A stretch of 64,000 bases of DNA, taken from contig JAURGK010000006.1 of the NCBI GenBank assembly GCA_030833845.1, positions 27,813-91,812 of the forward strand, read 5' to 3'. The notes under the pieces were generated by a model, which worked only from the letters and a program-made list of their open reading frames with translations, had not been told where the DNA came from and searched no databases. Made by a program: the position numbers and the translations under genes. Below, in pieces: positions 46,306 through 56,200 of this stretch (positions are counted from its first letter, which is position 1; the number at the start of each line of letters is the position of its first letter). Source of the stretch: Crocinitomicaceae bacterium (GTDB taxonomy: Bacteria; Bacteroidota; Bacteroidia; Flavobacteriales_D; Crocinitomicaceae).

Positions 46306-47247
46306 TTAATGTTGCGCTGCTTTGAAGCGTTTTACGGCTTCAGTGAAGCGAGGTAAAACTTCAAAGGCGTCGCCAACAATTCCATAATCTGCAGCCTTGA
46401 AGAAAGGTGCTTCAGCATCGGTATTGATCACTACAATTACTTTTGAACCATTGACACCTGCAAGGTGCTGAATGGCCCCAGAAATTCCAGCTGCAATGTA
46501 TAAATTTGGACGAATAGCTACGCCGGTTTGCCCCACGTGCTCGTGGTGAGGGCGCCATCCAATATCGGCAACTGGCCTTGAGCAAGCAGTTGCTGCACCT
46601 AGCGCAGAGGCTAAATCTTCAACCATTCCCCAGTTTTCTGGCCCTTTGAGGCCACGACCTGCAGACACAACCAATTCGGCCTCAGGCAAAGCAATAGCTC
46701 CTTCTGGTTTTTTGGTGGCTTTGACCACAATACTGCTCGTTCCTGCCTGACCATCAAAGGCCTCAACTGAGCAGCTGCCACTTGTTTGCTCTGGCTGTAT
46801 GCTGTTGGGTAATAAGGAGATAATACGCACGCTGCTATTGACACGTACAAAGCCAAATGCTTTACCCGAAAATACATTTACTTTGATGCTGCCATCGGCT
46901 TCGGGGAGCGCAACAGCTCCAGCCACAAGCCCTGCTTTGAGGCGCACGCTCAGGCGTGGTGCAACGGCTTTGCCAACGAGGTCATGAGAAAATACAATGG
47001 TACTGGCATTCGCTTTTTGCGCTGCAGCGGCTACTAACTTTACTAACTGGCTTGGGTCTTGGCCATCGATGCTTGGGTCTTGTAAGACACCAGAGGCACC
47101 GTAAGCACCAAGCGTACTTAATGTATCGGCTGAAGCGTTGCCATTAGTAACAACAAGCACCTCACCACCGAGTTTTTTGGCGTAAGTAACAGTTTCCAAA
47201 GCTGCTTTGGACAAACCATTTGTTGAATTGATATAGACTAGATTCAT
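46306..47247 (-). CDS. etfA: Electron transfer flavoprotein alpha subunit
   Basis: GRGLKGPENWGMVEDLASALGAATACSRPVAD...GQTGVAIRPNLYIAAGISGAIQHLAG. Confidence 0.96.
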   Translation of the reverse strand: MNLVYINSTNGLSKAALETVTYAKKLGGEVLVVTNGNASADTLSTLGAYGASGVLQDPSIDGQDPSQLVKLVAAAAQKANASTIVFSHDLVGKAVAPRLSVRLKAGLVAGAVALPEADGSIKVNVFSGKAFGFVRVNSSVRIISLLPNSIQPEQTSGSCSVEAFDGQAGTSSIVVKATKKPEGAIALPEAELVVSAGRGLKGPENWGMVEDLASALGAATACSRPVADIGWRPHHEHVGQTGVAIRPNLYIAAGISGAIQHLAGVNGSKVIVVINTDAEAPFFKAADYGIVGDAFEVLPRFTEAVKRFKAAQH

Positions 47248-47257
47248 ATCGTAATGC

Positions 47258-47998
47258 TTAAATAACTTTTGCCTCGTTGTGCAATAGCGTAACGAGTTCG
47301 TCGAGGTTGTTGGGATCGATGAGTTTAACCGAAGATTTGGCAGCAGGCATACTGTATGTGCTGAAGCTCGTCAAGGCTTCAAGCGCTTCAGGGGCTACCA
47401 CAGTAAGTGGTTTAGTGCGGGCAGCCATGATGCCTCTCATGTTTGGAATGCGTTGTTCGGCCATCCCTTTGGCGCAGCTGATTACTACCGGTGCCTGCAC
47501 CTCAACTTCTTGTACCCCTCCTAAGATTTCTCTTTGGCAACTCACCGTGCTTCCAGCCACATCAAGCTTGGTGGCAATGGCTACATAAGGTAAATCGAGG
47601 GCCTCGGCAAGCATGCCTCCAACTTGCGAACCATTGTAATCAATGGTTTCTTTACCGGTAAGGATAAGGTCAAAACTTTTGGTTTTGGCATATGCGGCAA
47701 TCTGCATCGCCGTGTAGTAGGCATCGGTGGCTGGGGCATCAATACGAACGGCCTCATCGGCGCCAATGGCCAAGGCCTTACGAATCACTGCGTCATCGGC
47801 AGCGCTTCCTACTGTAATAATGGTAACGTTGCCACCTTGTGCTTCTTTGATTTCGAGGGCGCGCACTAGTGCGTACCATTCGTCATAGGGGTTAACAATA
47901 TACTGAACGCCATTTTCGTCAAATTGAGTATTGCCATTGGTAAAGGCAATTTTTGAGGTTGTGTCTGGCGCTTTGGAAATACAAACAAGAATGTTCAT
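47258..47998 (-). CDS. etfB: Electron transfer flavoprotein beta subunit
   Basis: MNILVCISKAPDTTSKIAF; NPYDEWYALVRALEIKE; ETIDYNGSQVGGMLAEAL. Confidence 0.96.
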   Translation of the reverse strand: MNILVCISKAPDTTSKIAFTNGNTQFDENGVQYIVNPYDEWYALVRALEIKEAQGGNVTIITVGSAADDAVIRKALAIGADEAVRIDAPATDAYYTAMQIAAYAKTKSFDLILTGKETIDYNGSQVGGMLAEALDLPYVAIATKLDVAGSTVSCQREILGGVQEVEVQAPVVISCAKGMAEQRIPNMRGIMAARTKPLTVVAPEALEALTSFSTYSMPAAKSSVKLIDPNNLDELVTLLHNEAKVI

Positions 47999-48008
47999 GT
48001 GTGTTGAT

Positions 48009-48923
48009 TTAATGCGGGGCTAAGTTAAGCAAAATTGCAAAAAGTAGGGCTGAAAAGAAGGTAAGTAGCGCTACTTTTTTAAGTTCGGGATCAAGGCCTT
48101 CTGGTGCTTGTATATCGAGCACCTTCTTTAAGTGCGCTACAAAGCCTAATGATGGGACCAAAGAAAGAAACAAATAGTAATTATAGGAACTCACTGCCAA
48201 CAAATAAACGGTAAAAAACCAGGTAGCTAAGCCCGTAGCCACCAAACTGACGTGGTAAATTTTTCCTTTGTCGAAGCCGAGTTGAACCACAAGGGTGCGC
48301 TTTTGCATTTTGGCATCATTATGCACATCTCTTAAATTATTGAGGTTCAATACAGCAGTGCTCCAGGTGCCAATGCTGATGGCTGGAAATAGCACTAGCC
48401 ACTCAAAACCTTCGCCATAAAGCATAAAAACACCCACCACACTCAACAATCCAAAAAATAAGAAGACCATAAGATCTCCTAGACCTCGGTAGCCATAGGC
48501 ATTTTTACCAACTGTGTAGGTAATGGCTGCAATGATGCAAGCCATGGCAAGAACTATGTATGCATAAATTTCTTTTACTGAAAGATTTGGAACGCTTTTG
48601 TATATCAATAGCAAAGCACTAGAAAATGATAGCAAGCCCATTGCTACGATACCTATTTTCATTTGCGCAGCTGTAAGCTGCCCGCTTTGAATGGCGCGTT
48701 TGGGGCCGACACGCTCGGCATTATCGGTTCCTTTTTGGTGATCTCCGAGGTCATTGGCAAAATTAGACAAGACTTGAAAGCCAATAGTGGTGAGCAGCGC
48801 TAGGCTAAAAATTTGCACATCAAAAGCCCCCAACAAGGCTGCCATGCCAGAGCCAACAATTATTCCCGAAACAGAAAGCGGCAAGGTTCTAAGGCGTGCC
48901 GCATGAATCCATGCTTTGATCAT
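48009..48923 (-). CDS. menA: 1,4-dihydroxy-2-naphthoate polyprenyltransferase
   Basis: UbiA-family; NFANDLGDHQKGTDNAERVGPKRAIQSG; NLNNLRDVHNDAKMQKRTL. Confidence 0.93.
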   Translation of the reverse strand: MIKAWIHAARLRTLPLSVSGIIVGSGMAALLGAFDVQIFSLALLTTIGFQVLSNFANDLGDHQKGTDNAERVGPKRAIQSGQLTAAQMKIGIVAMGLLSFSSALLLIYKSVPNLSVKEIYAYIVLAMACIIAAITYTVGKNAYGYRGLGDLMVFLFFGLLSVVGVFMLYGEGFEWLVLFPAISIGTWSTAVLNLNNLRDVHNDAKMQKRTLVVQLGFDKGKIYHVSLVATGLATWFFTVYLLAVSSYNYYLFLSLVPSLGFVAHLKKVLDIQAPEGLDPELKKVALLTFFSALLFAILLNLAPH

Positions 48924-49420
48924 TTTTTAAATATTGGCACCGTGCTGCACGGCTCTCCGTACATGATGCTTTTAACGTAAGGTTGTAAAAAACGCACCAA
49001 GTATGACATAGCAAAAGCAGGGTCAGGGATGTCGGCACAACCCTTCACAATTACGCGCTGATCTAAAATCTCTTCGACATTGATATTGCAAATTTCTTCT
49101 TGAATCAAGGCCTTTGCCAAGTCGAGTTCTGTTCCTACTTGGCTGTAGATGTCTTCACTTTGGAGTGCCGAACTCACGAGCATAAAGGCCCAAGTTGGGA
49201 TAATGGCCTCCGTGCTGCAAAAAATGTATACAGCGCTGCCTAGGTATTGCTTCCAGTCGTGGGTTTTGATCCAGGCCCTGAAATCTTTCTCCTTGAGTAC
49301 CAATCCTTGCCAAAGTTGGCCCGCCAAATCAAGGCCTACCAAGTTATATTTGGGTTTGTAGTGGGCAAGATCTAGTTGTACAAGGCCGCTTTCTTTGACT
49401 TTATTGCGAATGGTTTCCAC
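48920..49420 (-). CDS. DUF2480 family protein
   Basis: LVQLDLAHYKPKYNLVGLDLAGQLWQGLVLKEKDFRAWIKTHDWKQYLGSAVYIFCSTEAIIPTWAFML. Confidence 0.85.
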   Translation of the reverse strand: METIRNKVKESGLVQLDLAHYKPKYNLVGLDLAGQLWQGLVLKEKDFRAWIKTHDWKQYLGSAVYIFCSTEAIIPTWAFMLVSSALQSEDIYSQVGTELDLAKALIQEEICNINVEEILDQRVIVKGCADIPDPAFAMSYLVRFLQPYVKSIMYGEPCSTVPIFKK

Positions 49421-49429
49421 GCTTTAAAA

Positions 49430-50161
49430 TTAGTCCTTCTTTTTGTAATCGTAAACAATAATTGTTGGGGCTTGTTCGGACCCGTTGGTTTGTGCAGCAA
49501 GTTGCTCGGCGCGCTCTTGTTCCTCTTTTTCGATAGCACGGCGTAAATCACCCTCATAATCAGGCGGTTCTATACCCAATTCCTTCTCTATTTCGAATTG
49601 GTATTTGGGCCGCTGTGGCCCTTGTTTTTTGAAAATAAAGGCAAGCAAAATACCGACAATCAGCCCTGCAAGATGCCCTTGCCATGATACCCGTGGTTGG
49701 GTAGGGAAAATGCCCCAAATCATGGACCCGTATAAAAATACAATGAACAACGAAAGTGCCTGAAGCGGCAAATATTTGCGTAATACCCCCGAGGTAAATA
49801 AAAAGCCGGCAAGGGCATAAATGACACCACTCATGCCAATATGAATCGCCCCGTTGTTGCCACCTATAAACCAAAGTAGGCTGCCGGTGAGAAACCATGA
49901 AAGCAAAAACACGCGCCAGGCGAGTGTTTTATAGGATTGAAATAAAAGGGTGAGCAACAGAAAGGTAGGCAGGCTATTGTTGAGGATGTGCTTATAGTCG
50001 TGATGTGCATGAATCCAGGGCATCAGTATGATGCCACGCAATCCTTTGAGGTGCTGGGCTTGCAGGCCATATTGCTGAAAATCTGTAACAAAGAGAAAGT
50101 CAGCCCAATAGACCAACCACATGATGGCCACCACCAAAAATGCATTTTTCATGGCACTCAA
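49430..50161 (-). CDS. Rhomboid family intramembrane serine protease
   Basis: HAHHDYKHILNNSLP; GMSGVIYALAGFL (Ser); RVSWQGHLAGLIVGI (His). Confidence 0.9.
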   Translation of the reverse strand: MSAMKNAFLVVAIMWLVYWADFLFVTDFQQYGLQAQHLKGLRGIILMPWIHAHHDYKHILNNSLPTFLLLTLLFQSYKTLAWRVFLLSWFLTGSLLWFIGGNNGAIHIGMSGVIYALAGFLFTSGVLRKYLPLQALSLFIVFLYGSMIWGIFPTQPRVSWQGHLAGLIVGILLAFIFKKQGPQRPKYQFEIEKELGIEPPDYEGDLRRAIEKEEQERAEQLAAQTNGSEQAPTIIVYDYKKKD

Positions 50162-50211
50162 TAGTCAACTTTAATGCCAATATGAATTCACTGCCATTGT
50201 GACATTTTTTA

Positions 50212-50682
50212 CTACTGAGTCCTAAAACGCTTATTCACTTTGGCGGTGTTTTCACTACAGTATGCGGTGTTTTCAAAAGGAAAATCCAGGCTCACGAAGC
50301 CGCATGTTTTGAGCCATAGGGCCTCGTCGGTGAAATAAATAGCTAGTTCACTCAGGCCTTCGTTGTGTCCAATGAGCAAAATATCTTCATGCGAGCTGAG
50401 TGCGCAAATAGCACTCAAAATTTCTTGTCTGTTGGCCAAATAGAGTTCGTCTTTGAATAGAATTTGCGCTTGAGGCCATAGGGTTTGCAATTGGGCAAAG
50501 GTCTGTTTGGTGCGCACCGCACTCGAGCACAGGATATGCATCGGAGCAATAGGATGCTCTTTAAAAAACTCCTTCAATGCTTCGATTTGTTCGTAGCCTC
50601 GCGGCAACAATTCGCGGTCAAAATCTTTGCCCGTAGGTGAATGTTGCATGGTTTTGGCATGGCGTAAAAGATGTACTTGCAT
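50212..50682 (-). CDS. SixA-type phosphohistidine phosphatase
   Basis: VHLLRHAKTMQHSP; LIGHNEGLSELAIYF. Confidence 0.85.
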   Translation of the reverse strand: MQVHLLRHAKTMQHSPTGKDFDRELLPRGYEQIEALKEFFKEHPIAPMHILCSSAVRTKQTFAQLQTLWPQAQILFKDELYLANRQEILSAICALSSHEDILLIGHNEGLSELAIYFTDEALWLKTCGFVSLDFPFENTAYCSENTAKVNKRFRTQ

Positions 50683-50691
50683 AGGGTCAAA

Positions 50692-51606
50692 TTATTTTGA
50701 ATGCAAAATTTTTGCCAGCTGCCCAGCCACTAGCGCTGAATACAAATTCGCTCCTTGGCAAGTCATGTGATGAGAGTCGTAGAACAAACTTGGCTCATTG
50801 AAATTCTTAATTTGTATGACAGGATGGTCATTGAAGGCCTTTGGTAGTTCAAAGGGCCCCTCGAGGCTTGGCGTAATATTCAAAATAAGTTGGGCTCCGT
50901 TGGCCTTGCATAGTGCGGCAATTTTAAGTAATTCCGGGAAGTTGGGCACCTTTTGGTTTTTGGCTTTTTGTTTGAAATTAGTAAGCGCCTCTTGATTGGA
51001 GCATACAAATCCCTTTTTGAGGTAGGTACCATTTTTAGGATCCTCAATGATATATTGCCGAGCGGGCAGCATTTTTTTGATGTAATAATACAAATAGCGC
51101 AGCCACAGCTTTCCTTCGGGGTAGCTACAGAGCATTTTGGTTTTATTCCACCAATTGAGTTGAGAATTATAGATGAGGTCATGTGCTGTTTCTAGCCCAT
51201 CGAGCTTCACAACAGGGGCATAGATATCGAGCAAAACCACCTTGAATTTACCCAGACTAAAGGCATGTTGTAGTAACTGATAGCTGATAACGGGGGGTTG
51301 GCCGCTGCTTGCATAGTTGAACCAATTTAAGTTCGTTGCACTATCTAGTGCATAGGGGTTGAGGTTGCGGTAGGCCGTGGAAGAGCCTAAAATGAGCCCT
51401 TTTTGCTGGGTTGAATTTTGCTTTACCCAAGTTTCAAATTCGCTGATCCGTTCCCAACTGCTGCCCCAATGTGTTTGGTGGCCCAAGGTCTTTTGCTCAA
51501 TTTTTAAAGTAAAGCGCGTAGAAATTGCTATGGCACTCAGGCCCAAAATAAGGCTCAAAATAAAGAGCAAGGCCAATTGAAACAATCTTTTAACAAACCT
51601 TCGCAT
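50692..51606 (-). CDS. SGNH-like membrane-anchored protein, probable partner of the MBOAT acyltransferase
   Basis: N-terminal TM; GSSTAYRNLNP block I-like and C-terminal YDSHHMTCQGA (DxxH); 1-bp overlap with MBOAT gene. Confidence 0.65.
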   Translation of the reverse strand: MRRFVKRLFQLALLFILSLILGLSAIAISTRFTLKIEQKTLGHQTHWGSSWERISEFETWVKQNSTQQKGLILGSSTAYRNLNPYALDSATNLNWFNYASSGQPPVISYQLLQHAFSLGKFKVVLLDIYAPVVKLDGLETAHDLIYNSQLNWWNKTKMLCSYPEGKLWLRYLYYYIKKMLPARQYIIEDPKNGTYLKKGFVCSNQEALTNFKQKAKNQKVPNFPELLKIAALCKANGAQLILNITPSLEGPFELPKAFNDHPVIQIKNFNEPSLFYDSHHMTCQGANLYSALVAGQLAKILHSK

Positions 51607-53027
51607 CAGAACTGAAAATAAATAAATGATTGTTCACCGCCTAGTTTGAGCCAGATGGCCAAAGCAAAGCTAAAATAGATGGCCAAACGCAAGGGTTGCC
51701 ATGCGGGCACCCGCAGTTGGCGCTCGTTGTGGCGCAAGTACCAATCTATAGCAAGCAAAAGGCCGCCCAATATGATGATGCTTTTGCCCGTTATTTGGGC
51801 AAGGTGGTTCCAGTTGGTGAGCATACCGCTAATCATACCAAGGGCTGCCTGAAGGCTCTCTGCCCGAAAGAAAATCCAAGCAAAGCACACAAAGCCAAAA
51901 GTGAAGAGCATTTGGCGCAATTCTCCAAAACTTGGTAAAAGTTGATTTTGGGCAACGGTGTCGGTGTTTTTTCTGTTGCGCCCCAGGAGCAATAGAGGTA
52001 AAAAACCAAGGGCATGAATAAAACCCCAAATGATGAAATTCCAGCTTGCTCCATGCCAGAATCCGCTGACTAAAAAGATGATAAAAGTATTGCGTACTGC
52101 TTTTGTGGTGCCTGCTTTTGAACCTCCGAGGGGAATATAGAGGTAATCTTTGAACCAACTAGAAAGTGAAATATGCCAACGACGCCAAAACTCTGCAATA
52201 TCTCTTGAAAAATACGGAAAACGAAAATTGCTCAAGAGTTCAAATCCAAAGAGTTTGGCTGTGCCTAAGGCAATGTCGGAATAGCCCGAAAAATCGCCGT
52301 AGATCTGAAAGGCAAAGCCAATGCAAGCAAGGATTAGCGTGGGGCTATTGTAGTCCGAATAATTCGTAAAAATAGGATCTATGACCTGAGCAATGGCATC
52401 TGCAATAACTACTTTTTTGAAGAGCCCCCACAAGATGAGCCTACAGCCCTCAAGGGCTTGCCCATAGGAGAATTTTCTTACTTGTTGTACTTGCGGCAAC
52501 AAGTGCCCGGCGCGCTCAATGGGCCCGGCAACCAAGAGTGGAAAAAAGCTCACAAATACGGCATAATCAATAAAGCTCCTCACAGGCTTTTGTTGGCCTC
52601 TATAGATATCAAATACATATGACATGCCGTGAAAGGTGTAAAAGGAAATACCTACAGGCAAAGCAATGTCTAGTAAATACGGTGCGGTATGAATTCCGAG
52701 CTGCTCCAAAGCCACCTGAAATTGCAAGGCAAAGAAATTGTAGTATTTAAAAATAGCCAGTATGCCAAGGTTGTTGATAATACTGAGCCATAAAAACAAA
52801 AGGGCTTTGCGTTTATTTGGCGAGGCCACCCAAAAACCGTAGGTGTAGTCTAGGATGGTACTGAGCACAAGCAGACCCATAAATTTCCAACTCCACCATC
52901 CGTAGAAAAAATAACTCGCTAATAAGATCAGTGCATTTTGCCAAGGCAAAGAGCGCTTAAAGACAAACCAATAAAGGATGAATACCAGGGGTAGAAAACC
53001 TAAAAATTCGAACGAGTTAAAGAGCAT
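51606..53027 (-). CDS. MBOAT family O-acyltransferase (AlgI-like)
   Basis: PVGISFYTFHGMSYVFDIYRG; DFSGYSDIALGTAKLFGFEL; FWRRWHISLSSWFKDYLYIPLGGSK; SGFWHGASWNFIIWG. Confidence 0.94.
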   Translation of the reverse strand: MLFNSFEFLGFLPLVFILYWFVFKRSLPWQNALILLASYFFYGWWSWKFMGLLVLSTILDYTYGFWVASPNKRKALLFLWLSIINNLGILAIFKYYNFFALQFQVALEQLGIHTAPYLLDIALPVGISFYTFHGMSYVFDIYRGQQKPVRSFIDYAVFVSFFPLLVAGPIERAGHLLPQVQQVRKFSYGQALEGCRLILWGLFKKVVIADAIAQVIDPIFTNYSDYNSPTLILACIGFAFQIYGDFSGYSDIALGTAKLFGFELLSNFRFPYFSRDIAEFWRRWHISLSSWFKDYLYIPLGGSKAGTTKAVRNTFIIFLVSGFWHGASWNFIIWGFIHALGFLPLLLLGRNRKNTDTVAQNQLLPSFGELRQMLFTFGFVCFAWIFFRAESLQAALGMISGMLTNWNHLAQITGKSIIILGGLLLAIDWYLRHNERQLRVPAWQPLRLAIYFSFALAIWLKLGGEQSFIYFQF

Positions 53028-53046
53028 CTCGGCCCAAAAATAGCAA

Positions 53047-53790
53047 TTATAAACTCGGGTTGAGCAGCTTTAATTTTTCAATGGCATCAAAAATGGGGGC
53101 GTCGAGGTGCTTTTCGATCATGAGTAAATGCTCCATTCGGTGGCAATCCGAGCCTAAAAAATCAACCAGCCCTTTATAGATTAGTTCTTCGGCCATTTTT
53201 TTTACTGCTGGGCCGTAATGCCCGGTGAGGGAGCCTAAATTGACTTGAACCTTAATGTTGCGTTCGCGCAAAGACTCCACCTTTTTAAAGTTGCCGTGAT
53301 AGTACGGATAACGCTCAAAATGTGCCAATACCGGCACATAGCCCGCAACTTGCAATTCAAACAAGGCTTGGCCTTCATATTGGCTGGGGTTCAGCATACT
53401 GAATTCCATGAGCACGTAATTTTGCCCAAAACTCAAGATTTTCTTTTCTTTGATTTTGGGTAAAAAAGATTCATCGCAGTAGTATTCTGCCGCAGCTTCA
53501 ATTTCTATGGGGATGTGTAGCGCTCTAAGTTCTTTTTTGACTTCTTCTAGGCCCGAAAGGATAATTTCTGGGGTGTTCGGATGCACCTCGCCAAGGATAT
53601 GCGGGGTGGTGATGACCTTGCGGTAGCCCAGTTGGGCAAATTTGTTGAGCATCGCCACGCTGTGTTCTAAGGTGGGTGCGCCATCGTCTATGCCTGCAAT
53701 GAGGTGTGAGTGCATGTCAACGCCTAAATTCGCTAAGTCAAAGGGAGCTTTGCGTTTCTTTGGGCCGAAAAAGGTAGAAAGAAAGCTCAT
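53047..53790 (-). CDS. PHP-type tyrosine-protein phosphatase (CpsB/CapC/YwqE family)
   Basis: DMHSHLIAGIDDGAPTLEHSV; ITTPHI; FLGSDCHRMEHL. Confidence 0.88.
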   Translation of the reverse strand: MSFLSTFFGPKKRKAPFDLANLGVDMHSHLIAGIDDGAPTLEHSVAMLNKFAQLGYRKVITTPHILGEVHPNTPEIILSGLEEVKKELRALHIPIEIEAAAEYYCDESFLPKIKEKKILSFGQNYVLMEFSMLNPSQYEGQALFELQVAGYVPVLAHFERYPYYHGNFKKVESLRERNIKVQVNLGSLTGHYGPAVKKMAEELIYKGLVDFLGSDCHRMEHLLMIEKHLDAPIFDAIEKLKLLNPSL

Positions 53791-54848
53791 TAGCGTTGGT
53801 CGTACATTTGACGGTAATAATCTTGATAGGCGCCACTAGTCACTTTCTTGACCCATTCTTGGTTGGCTAAATACCAGTCTATGGTTAAATTGAGGCCTTC
53901 TTCAAAAGTAACCGAGGGCTGCCAGCCAAGTTCGGTGGCCAATTTAGTAGCATCTATCGCATAGCGCTTGTCGTGGCCAGCACGGTCTTTCACATAGGTA
54001 ATGAGTTTTTGAGCACTTCCTTTGGCTCTTCCCAATTTTTCATCCATTGCATCACACAGCAAGTGTATGAGCTCTAGGTTGGTCCATTCATTGAGCCCTC
54101 CTACATTGTAAGATGCTCCAAGGCGACCTTGGTGAAAAATGGCATCAATAGCGCTAGCGTGGTCTTCAACCCAGAGCCAATCCCTGATGTTGTCGCCTTT
54201 GCCATAGATGGGTAGGGGTTTGTTTTCAATGATGTTGTGAATCATCAAAGGAATCAGTTTCTCAGGGAAATGATGCGAACCGTAGTTATTAGAGCAATTG
54301 CTCATTTTGATAGGCAAGCCATAGGTATGAAAGTAGGCGCGCACAAAATGATCCGAAGAGGCTTTGGAGGCCGAATAGGGGCTGCGCGGGTCATAGGCCG
54401 TTGTTTCTTCAAACAAGCCAGTATCGCCCAAACTACCATAAACTTCATCGGTAGATACATGATGAAATACATGATCGGAAGTACTTCCCCAGGCCTCGCG
54501 TGCGGCTTGCAAGAGCTGAACGGTACCCACCACGTTGGTCATGACAAAATCCATCGGCCCTTCGATAGAACGGTCTACGTGGCTTTCGGCTGCTAGGTGA
54601 ATGACGTCAGATATCTGATGGTCCTTAAAAATGCGCTGCAACGCGGCCCCGTCGCAAATATCGGCTCTTTCAAAACGGTAATTGCTGGCATTTTCAATGT
54701 CGGTGAGGTTTTCGAGATTGCCCGCATAGGTGAGTTTGTCTAGATTGACAATCAGGTAGTTAGGATATTTTTTAACCATACGCCTGACCACGTGAGAACC
54801 AATAAATCCTGCGCCGCCAGTTACGAGTATATGTTTAGAGTAGATCAT
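53790..54848 (-). CDS. rfbB: dTDP-glucose 4,6-dehydratase
   Basis: ILVTGGAGFIGSHVVRRMVKKYP...LDKLTYAGNLENL; HVSTDEVYGSLG; YSASKASSDHFVRAY. Confidence 0.95.
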   Translation of the reverse strand: MIYSKHILVTGGAGFIGSHVVRRMVKKYPNYLIVNLDKLTYAGNLENLTDIENASNYRFERADICDGAALQRIFKDHQISDVIHLAAESHVDRSIEGPMDFVMTNVVGTVQLLQAAREAWGSTSDHVFHHVSTDEVYGSLGDTGLFEETTAYDPRSPYSASKASSDHFVRAYFHTYGLPIKMSNCSNNYGSHHFPEKLIPLMIHNIIENKPLPIYGKGDNIRDWLWVEDHASAIDAIFHQGRLGASYNVGGLNEWTNLELIHLLCDAMDEKLGRAKGSAQKLITYVKDRAGHDKRYAIDATKLATELGWQPSVTFEEGLNLTIDWYLANQEWVKKVTSGAYQDYYRQMYDQR

Positions 54849-54900
54849 TTATACGTTAAAGATTAAAATTCTCTCTTCCTAATTTTTTCCAATTACAAGA

Positions 54901-56196
54901 CTACAAAGACCAATATTCCAAATCTTGAATTTGATGACGGTAAATTCCCTTTACATCCACAAAAATTCCTTGTCCATCCTTGAGTAAGGACTTAAAGTAC
55001 GTTTCGTCAAATTGCATGTACTCGCGGTGATTGACCGCCATGATTATTGCATCGTAGTCTGAGCGTAGGGTGCTAGTGAGGCCCACGCCATATTCGTGTT
55101 GCATTTCATCGGAATCGGCATGTGGGTCAATGACATCGACATTGATCTGAAAAGATTTCAATTCTGAAATTACATCAATAACTTTGGAATTGCGGATATC
55201 CGATACATTTTCTTTAAAAGTTGCTCCCATGACCAATACATGCGCCTCTTGGATCATTTTGCCTTGAGCAATGATTTTCTTGGCGGTTTGTTTGCCAATG
55301 TAAAAGCCCATAGAGTCATTGACATAGCGGCCCGAATTGATCACCTTGGAGTGGTAACCCACTTGCATGGCCTTGTGCACCAAATAATAAGGATCTACAC
55401 CAATACAGTGGCCGCCCACAAGCCCAGGATAGAACTTCAAGAAGTTCCATTTGGTGCCCGCAGCCTCCAATACATCAAAAGTATTGATGCCCATTTTATT
55501 GAAAATGATAGACAGCTCATTGACCAATGAAATATTGACGTCGCGTTGGGTATTTTCTACAATTTTGGCAGCTTCGGCCACTTTGATGCTCGTGGCGCGG
55601 TGCACTCCAGCTGCTACAACAAGTTCGTAGGTCTTGGCAATTTGGTCCAAAGAGGTAGCACAACAACCCGATACTATTTTGATGACATTCTGTAAGGTAT
55701 GTTCCTTGTCGCCAGGATTGATACGCTCTGGTGAATAACCCACCATAAAATCTTCGCGAAATTTGAGGCCAGATGCTTCTTCTAGTACTGGAATACAATC
55801 TTCTTCAGTACAACCCGGATACACCGTAGATTCAAAAACTACATAGTCTCCTTTTTTAAGCACCTTGCCAACCGTGCGGCTTGCACCTAGCAAGGGCTTA
55901 AGGTCTGGAAGGTTGGTGTCGTCAATAGGGGTCGGGACGGCCACAATAAAAAAGGTGGCCTCCTGTAAATCGTCAATATTACAAGTAAACTTGATGCTGC
56001 GGTTTTGAAAATCCTCGGCGCTGAGTTCGCGGCTTGGGTCTTCGCCACGCTGCATCTGGCCAATGCGCGAGGCGTTGATATCAAAACCAATGACGTCGAT
56101 GCGTTTGGCAAATTCGAGTGCGATAGGTAGGCCTACATAGCCTAGGCCAATGACGGCAAGTTTGGTATTCTTATCGATGAGGTCTTGGTAGATCAT
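54901..56196 (-). CDS. Nucleotide-sugar dehydrogenase (TviB/WbpO-like, UDP-HexNAc 6-dehydrogenase)
   Basis: KLAVIGLGYVGLPIALEFAK; ESTVYPGCTEEDCIPVLEE; KFYPGLVGGHCIGVDPYYL. Start MIYQDL chosen. Confidence 0.92.
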   Translation of the reverse strand: MIYQDLIDKNTKLAVIGLGYVGLPIALEFAKRIDVIGFDINASRIGQMQRGEDPSRELSAEDFQNRSIKFTCNIDDLQEATFFIVAVPTPIDDTNLPDLKPLLGASRTVGKVLKKGDYVVFESTVYPGCTEEDCIPVLEEASGLKFREDFMVGYSPERINPGDKEHTLQNVIKIVSGCCATSLDQIAKTYELVVAAGVHRATSIKVAEAAKIVENTQRDVNISLVNELSIIFNKMGINTFDVLEAAGTKWNFLKFYPGLVGGHCIGVDPYYLVHKAMQVGYHSKVINSGRYVNDSMGFYIGKQTAKKIIAQGKMIQEAHVLVMGATFKENVSDIRNSKVIDVISELKSFQINVDVIDPHADSDEMQHEYGVGLTSTLRSDYDAIIMAVNHREYMQFDETYFKSLLKDGQGIFVDVKGIYRHQIQDLEYWSL

Positions 56197-56200
56197 GTGT

